Shown: one piece after another, positions 35,138 through 46,335 of the stretch
Layout of the letters: each line of letters begins with the position of its first letter
Numbering within the stretch: position 1 is the first letter of the stretch
Source of the DNA: Proteles cristata cristata
Taxonomy: Eukaryota > Chordata > Mammalia > Carnivora > Hyaenidae
Direction: 5' to 3'
NCBI GenBank assembly: GCA_017311185.1
Contig: JAESUZ010005088.1
Coordinates: 1-64,000 of the forward strand
Length of the DNA: 64,000 bases
Program-made: the position numbers and the translations under genes
The notes under the pieces: model-generated
Databases searched by the model: none
What the model saw: only the letters and a program-made list of their open reading frames with translations
Told to the model about the DNA's origin: nothing

Positions 35138-35356
35138 TTTTTTATTTTTTAAATATTTATTTTTGAGAGTGAGAGAGACAGAATGTGAGTAGAGGAGGGG
35201 CAGAGAGAGAGAGGGAACCACAGAATCCAAAGCAGGCTCCAGGCTCCAAGCCATCATCCCAGAGCCTGACCTGGGGCTTGAGCCCATAAACTGTGAGATC
35301 ATGACCTGAGCCGAAGCTGGACGGACACTCAACCATCTGAGCCACCCAGGTGCCCC
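35138..35356 (-). mobile_element. CAN-SINE (felid type), joined to the previous copy
   Basis: Antisense, head CCACCCAGGTGCCCC. The pair is bounded by AGAACCTAATTTCT (34895-34908) and AGAGGCTAATTTCT (35360-35373). Confidence 0.93.
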
Positions 35357-35373
35357 AGTAGAGGCTAATTTCT

Positions 35374-36626
35374 GATTGGTGTCTTTGGGCTTCACTAGTG
35401 CTCATTCTACAAAACCCATATAGCATTGTATAGTCTTATCTCCCACTTGTGAATTTGATCTTTCTGAGACTCCGGTTCTTTGGATTGAATTAAGCCATGT
35501 GAAAGAATCACTTGTCATTTCTAATAAAGGCTTGATTTAAGAAACCTGATTGAGGCTGGAGTACCTATGAAAAGTACATCCTTACTTGCCTCTATAATTT
35601 TTATTTTAGCTTCTGTTACTGGAGTCAGCATTTTTCTTAAATAATCATTACATGTTCACACTCCTGGATATAGAGACATTAGTAAGTCCTGTGCTATTAT
35701 CTTTGTTTTGTAGGTAATATTGAGTACAGAAGGCTTGTCAACACATAGTAAACATTTTGACCTCAAAGAAACCAGGAAATATAAACAAGATATGGTCACA
35801 GTCATTTTGAGAAAGTTTATGGTGGGTCATACTGAGTAGGACAGATTCCCATGGTCGGAACAACAACAAAAATGCAAATAGCAAAATTTGACTTGAACAA
35901 CAAAACACCCCCAAGAAATGACATGAAATTTTCATACTGCCTCAGAAGAAACTAGTTGTGTAGTGTAAGAAATATGGAGAATTTATTGTATCATATTCTA
36001 TAAATGTTATAAAGGAAGGGAAATATAATTTATTTGCAGTTATTAGTCATGAAATTTTGAAGAATATAGAACCCCACTTTATTATGGACAACCTGTAGTA
36101 TAAGGAAAGGAATAAGTCCCCATTTCACACATGAATAAACAGACTTAATCTCATGATATGACAGAGCTACAGCACAAAGGACAGCATGGGGATGAGGAAG
36201 GCAGAAATCTTTGTAACTTAACCAAAATAGGGTAGGATTCAGAGTAAATGAGACTTGTGATCAAAATAAGCCTCAAGTCTCATTAGGGCTTTGCATGATT
36301 ATGTTGAATAAGAGGAGAAAAATATTTTTGGTGTGCAGCTTATTATACTTAGGGGTCTACTTCTCAAACTTAGAACCATGTTGAATAACTGTATTTGTTC
36401 AGATCTCTCAATATGAGTATTAGGATATAAAATAATCCATTTCAGTTTCTCCTCCCACTTCTGACTTGATTCTTTAATGCTTACCTTAGAATTCCAACTA
36501 CAGACTGTATTTCTTTTTCTTTCTTTTTTTTTTACTGAGATCTCTGAAAATTGGTGTTGAGCTTCAATTTCAGGTAATTCCTGTCTTGATCTATAATAGA
36601 GATAAATTCCACTTTGTTGTCTTCTT
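35374..36626. other. Single-copy sequence
   Basis: No exon seen. 36080-36200 has a faint MIR-like core that I do not call. Confidence 0.4.
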
Positions 36627-36741
36627 TTTTTTTTTTAAGATTTTATTTTTTTAAGCAATCTCTGCATCTAACATGGGGCTTGAACCCACAACTCCAAGAT
36701 CAAGAGTTAACACGCTCTACCCACTGAGTCACCCAGGCACC
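36627..36741 (-). mobile_element. Old CAN-SINE (short type)
   Basis: T-run, AAGCAATCTCTGCATCTAAC, CATGGGGCTTGAACCCACAA and TCACCCAGGCACC. Target duplication about TGTCTTCTT on both sides. Confidence 0.9.
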
Positions 36742-37324
36742 TCTGTCTTCTTGATTTAATAGAAGTCCTGTGATTCAGAACTTGAAGTCCTACTCAATCC
36801 CAAATTTTGTTTAATAGTACGTTTTAAACTGCAGCCAAATTGAGACATTAATGATTTTAGGTTTCCTCTTGTATTTTATATTTATGGGAACAGTAGAATA
36901 ATATATAGAGAATGATTAAGCTAAGCAAATATTTGTATTTTGCCACAGTGTTAGATGTTCTAAAGTCACATATTTGCTATAGAAATTAAAAGTGAGCTAA
37001 ACCAAAGAACCAGCAATCTTACCTTTTAAGATGGTAACATGGCTTCCAAAACCTTCTTTTCAAAGCATCTGATAAAAATATTTAAGAAAAAGACTCCATA
37101 GTTACTATGAAGAATTTAGAATTTGGTGATCTATGTATGAGATCCTTCTAGTTTATTCCGTTTATTGACAGTTCATATCTGGTTTGGTTTGGAAGTTTTT
37201 GGACCATTTTAGAAGTGAAGTTTATTGTTGGTTACATGTCTCTTCTTGCTACGTCTTTCCCCACTCCTCCATTTAGTTTTCTTTCTGGATCATTTCTGCT
37301 AGCTTTTTTGTAAGTAAGAAAGAC

Positions 37325-37687
37325 AATTTTTTTTTTTTTTTTAAAGTAGGCTCTATCCGGGGCGCCTGGGTGGCTTAGTCGGCTGAGCGTCCGACTTTCG
37401 CTTAGGTCCTGATCTCGCGGTTCGTGGGTTCGAGCCCCGCGTCGGGCTCTGTGCTGACTGCCAGCTCGGAGCCTGGAGCCTGTTTCAGTCTGTGGCTCCC
37501 TTTCTCTCTGACCCTCCCCTGCTCACGCTATCTCTCTCTCTCTCTCTCTCTCTCTCCTAGAAATAAATAAAACATTTAAAAAAAAAAAGAAATAAAGTAG
37601 GCTCTATCCATGACCAGTGTCGGGCTCAAACTCACTACCCTGAGATCAAGAGCTGCAGGCTTTACTGACTGAGCAGCCAGATGCCCC
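37325..37687 (-). mobile_element. Old CAN-SINE split by a young SINE
   Basis: The T-run and TTAAAGTAGGCTCTATCC (37325-37358) continue at 37610-37687 with ATGACCAGTGTCGGGCTCAA, GATCAAGAG and AGCCAGATGCCCC. The insertion lies at 37359-37593. Confidence 0.88.
37359..37593 (+). mobile_element. Young-type CAN-SINE, nearly intact
   Basis: Diagnostic states present, with a (CT)n run near 37530-37555. Target duplication AAAGTAGGCTCTATCC at 37343-37358 and 37594-37609, perfect over 16 bases. Confidence 0.98.
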
Positions 37688-38133
37688 ATGACACAGGGTT
37701 TTAAAGGTCCAGGAAGTTTGTTAATAAGGACCTCCCTTCCCTATTCTTAGCATTTTTATCTCTTGGTGCTTATGGTTATTTTATGATGATTTTTTCAAAT
37801 TTCCATTCTCTTTTTTGTTTTACATGCTTTCTTACTTTCTTCCTCTTGTTCTCTACTTAGCTGGTTGAGCTCTTGGAAATTTTGACCTGTACTTTGTAGA
37901 GGATGTATGGTGATGCTTTCTTGACATATATTCCTGCAGAATTAACCATATTAGTGAAAAGCATTTTTTTCTTATTTTTTTATTTACCTGTATCCTTTTT
38001 GTTCCAAGTTATAGTATTTGCATTTCCTAATATGAGTTGGATATGAACAATGAAATGGCATTCTTTCGCTTCTAAATTAGTAAAGTTTTTCACTTGCCAG
38101 TGAGGAACTAAGGTGGTATAATCCACCGCCCTC

Positions 38134-38165
<32 letters not shown>

Positions 38166-39829
38166 TCTTAAAAAGAAAATCCTGGTCGAGTGCTTTTTTT
38201 TTCCTCCCAGGGACCCATTTAAGCATAGATGTTCTATTTCACAGGGTCTCTTTCCTTTTTTCCTCAAGGCCTATGATTCTGATTCCTATGCCTTAAGAGC
38301 TAAGTTGTTTTTTTTTCCGCCCAGACTCTTCCCTCATCCTCCTTACTACTTCCCTTTCCCCCCAGTCCATATGACTTTCTGTCCTTTTTGAATTGCTCCT
38401 TCCTGTTGTCAGAGTCCTTCTGGAAACATTTTGTATGGAATACAGTACGTTGCATTCAAGCTAGAATTCCTTGGGGAGAATTTGCTCTGTAGACCACCAC
38501 CCTTCTTTTGCTTGCTTTCTTAGATTTAGAAGCTCTTTCAGTGGAAGGAAATAGTTGCTCACATTTTGGCCTCCTCTCAAGGCAGATGGCTGACCTTGCC
38601 CCTCAGAGAGACCATTGGTCCTTGGCACTTGGAGGGTGAAAGTAGGTGTTCCTGAGAAAGGCAACTCCTACAAATACTTAAGGTTCCTCTACCCCCCCGC
38701 CCCGCCTTTTTCTTCTTCTTCATACTTATAATGACATTGTCAAAAAGCTAGAATGATTACTGGTCAAGTTCATCTAGCCTTCCCCACTTTCCCCAGAGTC
38801 TCTGTGAAAAGGGTGTTGGTGACTGCCAGCCTTCCAAAACATTAACTCTCCTGCCACACACCCGTCTTATAACACTCCTCTCCCCACACATTGCTTCAAA
38901 ACCCCGCCTCCCCTGGGTTATTGCTTTAAGGTGAGTACCATTGGATTGATTTATGGAAAGATGTTTATGGTTCAAATTTTAGGGAGGAATTTTATTAAAA
39001 TATCCCTGCCTAAAATCATGGGTTCTTCCTCTTCTACCTCCCTTCCTGTGTATAAGCAGCCTGCGATAATCACAAGTGGCAGATAAAACCAGGGAGTGCT
39101 CAGGGAGTGCTTTGAGATATTTCAGTCATTACTTAGAAATAAGTGATTGAAAACATATGCTCCTAAAAGCCCTCGTTTTGTAGAAACACAGAACTTTGCC
39201 TGTCATGTTTTGTTATAAATATAGAGGTAACTTACCAACTTTGCAGAAATTGGGGTTTTGTTTTTATTGTGAAGAGAAATGTGTAGCCTCCTGCATACCC
39301 ACACAGTACTTGCAAAGGATTGGAAAAATCTTCCAAGAGGAGATAGACTTATGATTTTATCCAGACTGTCATTACATATTGTCTTATCTGCCAGAGAGAC
39401 ACTAGGCCTTGATTTCACAGTGATGGCATCATACATTGAGTGAGTCAGAGGAGATCAGTGTGGAAGAAGGATTTACAAAGTGATGCTGACACTGTAAGAT
39501 AATGGAACCTGTGATTTTAAACTTGGCAGATGAGACTCTGGTTAAATAAAAGGTATAGTGGGGAAAAATGCTTTCTTGCTCTTTTTTCCTCAGGTCAAGT
39601 TGTGTAAATTGCTGAAAGAGTAGAGGAAAGAAACCTTAGACTGCTAAGGGACTTTCTTACCCTGTCTTTTCTAAGAAGAATTGTTGTCTTTGTGAGAGTC
39701 CAGGATAAAGCCACTGGATTCACATTTATGCACATTCTTGTACTTGGAGCTATTAGAGTTGATTAAAAGGGAGTAGGTTATTGATGAAATGGGATTCTTA
39801 ATATTTTTATTTATACACATTGCATTAAT
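37688..39829. other. Single-copy sequence
   Basis: Contains a T-run with AAGATTTT at 38134-38165 that may be a SINE tail remnant. No exon or other family recognised. Confidence 0.45.
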
Positions 39830-40035
39830 CAGTGCTGTCTAATAGCACTTACTATGGTGTTGGAAATGTTCTGTGTCTGCTCTGTCCAATATGGTAGCTC
39901 CTAGCTACTTACTGGTAAGTACTTGAAATGTGGTTAGTATAGACTGAGGAACTGAATTTTTAATTTTATTTATTTTCAATTATTTTACATAGGCATACAT
40001 GGCTACTGGCTACTATATTGGACAGCACAGCCCTG
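39830..40035 (+). mobile_element. Short hAT-type DNA transposon (MER3-like)
   Basis: Terminal inverted repeats CAGTGCTGTCTAATA and TATTGGACAGCACAG. Interior GTACTTGAAATGTGGTTAGT and GACTGAGGAACTGAATTTTT are those of a common non-autonomous Charlie-type element. Confidence 0.82.
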
Positions 40036-40699
40036 TGTTAATCTCCTAAGTGAGTCACATGGCTATATAATAAATAACATCTGAGGGCATTTTCTCACCA
40101 ACAGGCATGTTATAATTTTGTGGACATGTGGTTTTATTTATTTTCTTTTAGAGAAAGTTGAAATTAAGAAGGGAGTATAAAGGGCACCATTAGTATGTGA
40201 CATGAAAGTTTCAATTTAAATTTTAAACAAAAAACCCAGAAGTAGCCTGTTTTCATGTATTTAAGAAAAACATCAATGAGAACCTTATTATTCTGCCTTA
40301 ATGATCTGTGTTCTTTGATTGTAAGAGGAAAGCCTATTAGTGGATAGTGAAAAATGAAGCCTAATTAATAAATGGATTTTGTTCATTCATCAATTATTTG
40401 ATTGCTTTCAAAGTTAAACATGGTATAATTTCTACTCCTAGGAATCTAAGCAGAAACAGGAGACCATGCTTATGCAGCCAGAGTAGGTTGGTGTGAGGAA
40501 AAGAGGTTCCCAGAGGTCTGTGAGAGCCCTTTAGAGGGGCTTGGGGAGTCAGCAGGCTTCTCTGAGAACTGTCAGTTCTTCCTAGTTAGCAGTACAAACT
40601 GAAACACTCCTAGGATTGGCTAGAAGTATTCTCACATCCCACCTTCTGCAAGATGTGTACTGTGCTGTGGGGTTCTAGGGATGTGTAGAGCATGGCCTT
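40036..40699. other. Single-copy sequence
   Basis: No feature recognised. Confidence 0.4.
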
Positions 40700-40810
40700 T
40701 TTGTTCATATCTTTGTATCTGCTAGGCATTGGGTTATTTTACTTCTTCCTCACGACAACTCCATGGCATGTGTTATATTATTATCTTTTTATAGATGAAG
40801 AAACCAAACT

Positions 40811-41021
40811 TCATTATTTTTAATGTTTATTCATTTTTGACAGAGAGAGACAGACTGAGAGCAGGGGAGGGGCAGAGAGGGAGGGAGACACAGAATTTGA
40901 AGCAGGCTCCAGGCTGTTAGCTGTCAGCACAGAGGCCGATGTGGGCTCGAACCCACTAACTGTTAGATCATGACCAGAGTGGAAGTTGGACACCCAACCG
41001 ACTGAGCTACCCAGGTACCCC
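40811..41021 (-). mobile_element. CAN-SINE (felid type) inside MIR
   Basis: Antisense, head CTACCCAGGTACCCC. AAGAAACCAAA before and AAGAAACTAAG after are the target duplication. Confidence 0.93.
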
Positions 41022-41083
41022 AAGAAACTAAGGTTTAGGCAGAGCAGTTGACTTGCCCATGGTTTAAAGCTAGCAAGGACCAT

Positions 41084-41283
41084 GGGGCGCCTGGGTGGCT
41101 TAGTCGGTTAAGCGTCCGACTTTCGCTTAGGTCATGATCTCGCGGTTCGTGGGTTCGGGCCCCGCGTCGGGCTCTGTGCTGACTGCCAGCTCAGAGCCTG
41201 GAGCCTGTTTCAGTCTGTGACTCTCTCTCTCTGACCCTCCCCTGCTCACGCTGTCTCTCTCTCCTAGAAATAAATAAAAAAAA
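41084..41283 (+). mobile_element. Young-type CAN-SINE inside MIR
   Basis: Diagnostic states present with a shortened CT body. Box B has one change (GGTTCGGGCCC). Perfect target duplication TAAAGCTAGCAAGGACCA at 41065-41082 and 41284-41301. Confidence 0.97.
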
Positions 41284-41573
41284 TAAAGCTAGCAAGGACC
41301 AGAGTGTGTTTCTGTTTGTAGAGGTTTACAGAGAAGGATGAGAGGAGACAATATATGAAACACATGAGTTACTAAATAAGAAGGTATTTTACATTAGTAA
41401 CACATGTTAAAATGGGAAGCCGTAAGATACAGACTATGATCTGATTGCAAAAGGAATTCATTAAAAAGGGGCAAGAATAGTATGGCATGGTTTGGAGGCA
41501 TTAAGGATTACTTCTCAGAGGACTTGGTTTGGACTTTTATGATACATAGTTATTCAACAAATAGTTTGTTTTT

Positions 41574-41779
41574 TTGAAAGTTTATTTATTATGAAGGGTG
41601 GAGGGAGCGTGCAGGAGGGGCAGAGAGAGAGAAAGAGAGAATCCCAAGCAGGCTCTGTACTGTCAGCACAGAGCCTGATGTGGGACTCGAACTCAAGACT
41701 GTGAGATTATGACCTGAGCTGAGATCTAGAGTCAGACACTTAACTGGACACTTAACTGACTGAGCCACGCAGGTGCCCC
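41574..41779 (-). mobile_element. CAN-SINE, diverged
   Basis: Antisense, head CCACGCAGGTGCCCC. A 12-base internal duplication (GGACACTTAACT-like) lies near 41734-41758. Confidence 0.9.
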
Positions 41780-42149
41780 TCAACACATGTTTATTGAGCT
41801 GTTAGTAAAGACGTTGTGAACAAAGGTGAAAGAGAGTAGTAAGTCACAGTGTGGGGGATGCGTATAAAGAGTTTTTATTGGATGGTTGTGGGAGAACAAG
41901 GTTATACAGTGAGGACAGGAGACACGGTTTCTTAAAGGAGGCAATTGGACACATAGTCTCTCCTCAAAAGTTCTTTTATAAAGTTAAGATATAATTGACA
42001 TATAATACTATATATATTAGTTATAATATTGTAAGACATATTATAGTGATTTGATATTTGTGTTAACCATTGCAAATTGTAACCATTTTGCAATATACAC
42101 AAATCTAGTTAACATCTAGTTAGTTAACATCTATCACCACACAATTACC

Positions 42150-42351
42150 AAAAATTTTTTTTTAATGTTTGTTTATTTTTTAGAGCATGAGCAAGGGATG
42201 TGCAGACAGAGAGGAAGACACAGAATCCATGTAGGCTCTAGGCTCTGAGCTATCAGCACAGAGCCCAGTGTGGGGCTTGAACTCACGAACCGCAAGATCG
42301 TAACCTGAGTTGAAGTCAGACACTTAACTGACTAGGCCAGCCAGGCGCCCC
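42150..42351 (-). mobile_element. CAN-SINE (felid type) inside L1M
   Basis: Antisense, head CCAGCCAGGCGCCCC. Confidence 0.92.
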
Positions 42352-42374
42352 ACAGAATATTTTTTTGTGTTGAG

Positions 42375-42376
<2 letters not shown>

Positions 42377-42440
<64 letters not shown>
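42377..42440. repeat. (TG)n microsatellite, about 31 units
   Basis: Uninterrupted. Flanked by GTTGAGAACT on both sides (42369 and 42439). It lies where the L1 consensus has its own short GT run. Confidence 0.97.
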
Positions 42441-42441
<1 letters not shown>

Positions 42442-42455
42442 GAGAACTTTTTAAA

Positions 42456-42666
42456 AGATTTTTTTAAATAGTTTATTTATTTTTGAGACAGAGACAGAGC
42501 ATGAGTGGGGGAGGTGCAGAGAGAGAGGGAGACACAAAATCTGAAGCAGGCTCCAGGCTCTGAGCTGTCAGCACAGAGCCCGACGCAGGGCTCGAATCCA
42601 CAAACCGTGAGATCATGACCTGAGCCGTAGTTGGATGCTTAACCACCTGAGCCGCCCAGGCGCCCC
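42456..42666 (-). mobile_element. CAN-SINE (felid type) inside L1M
   Basis: Antisense and full length, head CCGCCCAGGCGCCCC. GAGAACTTTTTAA before and AAGAACTTTTAAG after are the target duplication. Confidence 0.93.
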
Positions 42667-42800
42667 AAGAACTTTTAAGATTTACTCTCAGCAACTTTCA
42701 AATGTACATTACAGTATTATTAGCTATAGTCACCGTGCTTTGCATTATGTCCCATGAATTATTTTATAACTGAAAGGTTGTATGTTGTGACACACTTAAC

Positions 42801-43667
42801 ACATTTCTTGAAAGTTCTTGAATGTGGGTATTCAAAATTGAAACAAAACATAGGTGTCATTTGTGTTTAGAGAGAGAATAAGAACTGAGTTCTAGGCTAA
42901 AGGAGGACACTGGGAATAGAGAAAAAGATTGATAGTATTTTTCCAAATGTTCTCCCCCAAAATTATGTTGTTCATGGTTATGATCAGTCATACCCACCTG
43001 CTTGCTGTTATTTCCAGCCTATGATGTGGTATTTATCACTGACTGATGGATCATCTCAGGTGGCCCCGAGGGAGAGTCTGTCTTTTCCCTGGCTTGGGGC
43101 CTGGGTTGTGGCAAGGGCACATTAAGACCAGAAATCCTCCCACTGCTTTGGCACCCAATGGTGTTTTTAGGTGTTCTGGGTCTCTCTCTCTCTTTTTTTC
43201 CTCTTGAGATCCTGATATCCCCCTGCTGTTTGCTAACACTTTCATATCCCACTTGAGGGAGCGGCTTCCTCTCCCTTGCTGTCTGGCAGATTCTTTTCCT
43301 TAAAACTCTCTTCCTTTCTGTCCCTCTGTCCTTCTTTTTTTCCTTGGTAGAAGGTATCTGACTTGACTTTATCAGCTTGCCTTCAAGACTCTTTTGTAAA
43401 GTGAATCCTTCTTTATATGGTTCTGTAGTTTAAGTTGATGTTTGTCTCTAGCATGAGGAAAAGATGACCAATTGAATACTTTGGAGAACTTTTCTAAAAT
43501 CTAATCAATGATTAAGCGACCAGTTGATGTGGCAGGTATCTGGGGACATCAGTTCCGAACAAGACCTTTCAGGGATTAGTTAATTGCAGTTAATTTGAAG
43601 AATTTCCATTACCCTTGTCTCCAGCTTACATACTATTCTAAGGAAGAATGAGAGTTGGAATTGATCT
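42801..43667. other. Single-copy sequence
   Basis: No repeat or exon recognised. Overlapping minus frames of 64-77 codons resemble nothing known. Confidence 0.4.
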
Positions 43668-43907
43668 TTTTTTTTTAATGTTTATTTTGGGAGAGAGAGA
43701 GCGAGTGCAAGTGAGTGCAAGTGATTGCAAGTGCATGAGTGAACAGGGGACGAAAGGGGTGGGGCAGAGAGAGAGAGAGAGGGAGAGAATCCCAAGCAGG
43801 CTCCATGTTGTCAGTGAGGAACCCAACGAGGGCCTCGATCTCACAAACTGAGATCATGACCTGAGCCAAAAATCAGATGCTTAACTGACTGAGCTACCCA
43901 GGTGTGC
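43668..43907 (-). mobile_element. CAN-SINE with a decamer expansion
   Basis: Antisense. GAGTGCAAGT is repeated at 43703 and 43713, with a third copy (GATTGCAAGT) at 43723. Head decayed (CTACCCAGGTGTGCACC). Confidence 0.88.
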
Positions 43908-46324
43908 ACCACCCACTTTGGGGGCAGTGATTTTTTTTTTTTTTTTGAGATGAATTACAGTGGACAACATCCTCTGGGTGTTTGATTTTGTTGATAACTA
44001 ATTTTTTGCACAGTTTTCTTACCTATAGGCTTCTTCGACCCCTTAATATGACAATATGTGGTGTAAACTTTGTGAGTACAAGTGGTGTGTCCCATACTTA
44101 CTTTAAACAGAAGGTTTAATTGTGATGGTTGTTGGTTTTGGGCTGCCTGTCAGGGCATCCGGGTTATTTTCTTTAGGAATTTGGTTTTGGAAATGCTTGT
44201 GGTATCTATGTTTAGCCCTATAGTCTTCATTTAATGCTCTTTCTGGACCATCTCATTTAGTATGTGTACATATTAAAGTCTTTCGTTTCTCTGTATTTTA
44301 GTATTTGCTGTATGATGAAGACTCCCTAGTCCATACTTTGCCTTGGTCCTCCTGAGCATTTGGGGCTGAGACTTTATTTCTAGCTCCCCAGTAGATACCT
44401 AAGCCTGGATGACTATGTAATAGGCAGCTGAAACTCAGTGCTTTTCAAAACTAAAATCTCTTCTCCATTCAGTTACAGTATCATCTTCCTCTCCCCACAG
44501 GTTACAGGAACTAGAGATAGAAGCCCTGACATCATCTCCGGTTTGTCTTTTGATTCCATTTGGTAGATTACCAAGCCTAAAACTGATTAGAAAGGCTAAT
44601 AGTGTCGCCAACAAACATGTACCCTGTTGGATTTTTGGTAGAGAGTAGGATTGGCTTAGTGTGTGGTAATGAGGCTCCCAGGATGCTTACAAATTTCTTC
44701 CCTGGTAGTGGGGACTTCTCTGGGTCTTTCATTGCTGAGAGGAGCTGCCTTTTACTATTACTGCCTTTTCTACACAGTTCTAAAATTCTGTAAGAATCTA
44801 AAAATGCTTCTTACTTTGTTCATATCATATCATTTGTTTAAAAAAAATCAAAAGGGGCAGATCTATAGGGAAAGAAGCAACACACATCACATCCAGCTGT
44901 TTAAAAACAAACAAAACTGTAAATTACCAGTTGCTGAAAATGGCACACATGTCTCCAGGTAGTTAGTCATGTTGTTAGTCAATTTGCAAGTTGCAAGATG
45001 AAGCAGGGAGGAGAGTAAAGAAAGGGATCCTGTGCATTTCCCTCAGGTCTCATAGATTCGATCAAATTGACTCTAATTGGAAGTGGCAGTTTTTCCATTG
45101 AAAGGGTTTGAGAAGAAATTCTTCTGTTTTCCGAAGTGAGAAAGAGGATTTCTTTGGAGAATGCTGTTGTAACCTTATGCTCCATTTACATTTCAGTCTT
45201 CCAGCTTGCGTGTGTCAGTTGCATTTGGGATTTATGTTCTCTCCTGGTGAATATTGCTTGCTTGCACTTTCCAGGTGTTCTTAAAGGTCACTAGTGGCTA
45301 GGGCGCTTCAGTATACGTTTATGTTGGGCAATAGACTGAGCTTCTGATAGTTTTGTGGTAGTGGATTATGGAAGGAGTATTTTGCTTGTAGGTTTAATTT
45401 TTCCTTGACAACAAAATTGAGGACATTTGTCAAGGGAACTTGACTTTGAACAGTTGGGATACAGACCTCATTTAATCTGGCAATTGCTCTACTGTCTTTG
45501 CTTAAGAGTCTATGAGATGAAAGCTTAGAAAAGACTACCTGTGTGGTATTGATTAAGTTTGCCAACACATGACCAATAGAAGTCTTGTTAGCAGATGTAC
45601 TTGCTTCTGGAAGAAATGCAGTGTCTGCCTCCTTCAGTTCTGCCTCCTTCTCGCAGTTACTGTTCATAGGTGTGATCCTTTCACTTGCTTTTTCATATTA
45701 AAAAAAATTTTGTTGGAAAAGTTCTGACATAGGCGCCCCCATGTACTTCTGATGATAATGTTCAGGTCTGTAAATCGGAAGTTTTTCTAACCAGTCCAGT
45801 GGTGGTTACAGGGCTGCATTAATAATTTATCAATGTCAAGATGAGGATGAGTCCTCTGGAAAAAGCTGCAGTTTTGCACATAATATTTAATAAAATTTGC
45901 ATTTTTAATTGTAATGCAGTAGATTTAATTTGTGTATGTTGTAATATAAATTACTGATAGCATTAAGCTTTCCCACTCCATTCTTTACAGAAACATGGTA
46001 TTTGCTTTTTCTCGTTTTGATACTTATCTTTTGGAGTCTTTTGTTGCAAATTAATGGGTTTTTCAGTAATGACCTTCTTTCCAAGATCTTGGCAGACACT
46101 TGTTTTAGAGAGGTGCCACATTTATATTGGAAAACCCTAACACAGACTTGATGGCGTTCTCTTTTCATTCCCAGGTGGACCTGGTCCAAGAGGTAAATGA
46201 TTTTTTTTTATTAGAGAATATGTTACAAGCTGAGCAGGACTGGGGTATATCATAGGTTATGTGGGGCTATTATATCATCCTCTAAAGTTTGTTGTAATAA
46301 ACAAATTAACCTACTATATAATGA
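43908..46324. other. Long single-copy stretch
   Basis: About 2.4 kb without a recognised interspersed repeat. It holds minus-strand open frames of 119 codons (45308-45667) and 94 codons (45905-46189) that match no family I know. Confidence 0.5.
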
Positions 46325-46335
46325 TAGGAACTATT

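Larger units (their letters stand above)
40700..41310 (+). mobile_element. MIR split by two SINEs
   Basis: The core CTCACGACAACTCCATGGCA, TTTATAGATGAAGAAAC, ACTAAGGTTTAGGCAGAGCA and AAGCTAGCAAGGACCAGAG reads on across the SINEs at 40811-41021 and 41084-41283. Confidence 0.85.
41975..42800 (+). mobile_element. L1M 3' UTR, split by two SINEs and a TG repeat
   Basis: TTAAGATATAATTGACATAT, TCTAGTTAACATC and ATCACCACACAATTACC (to 42149) continue with TTGTGTTGAGAACT at 42366 and with TTTACTCTCAGCAACTTTCA, TATTATTAGCTATAGTCACC and TATAACTGAAAGGTTG after 42667. Confidence 0.87.

Noticed and set aside
34256..35395. Long minus frames of 154 codons each
   Set aside because: They run through antisense SINEs, whose tRNA-like part gives the recurring WVAQSVKRPTSAQVMIS-type text seen in many frames of the window.
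36080..36200. MIR-like core
   Set aside because: Too diverged to support by eye.
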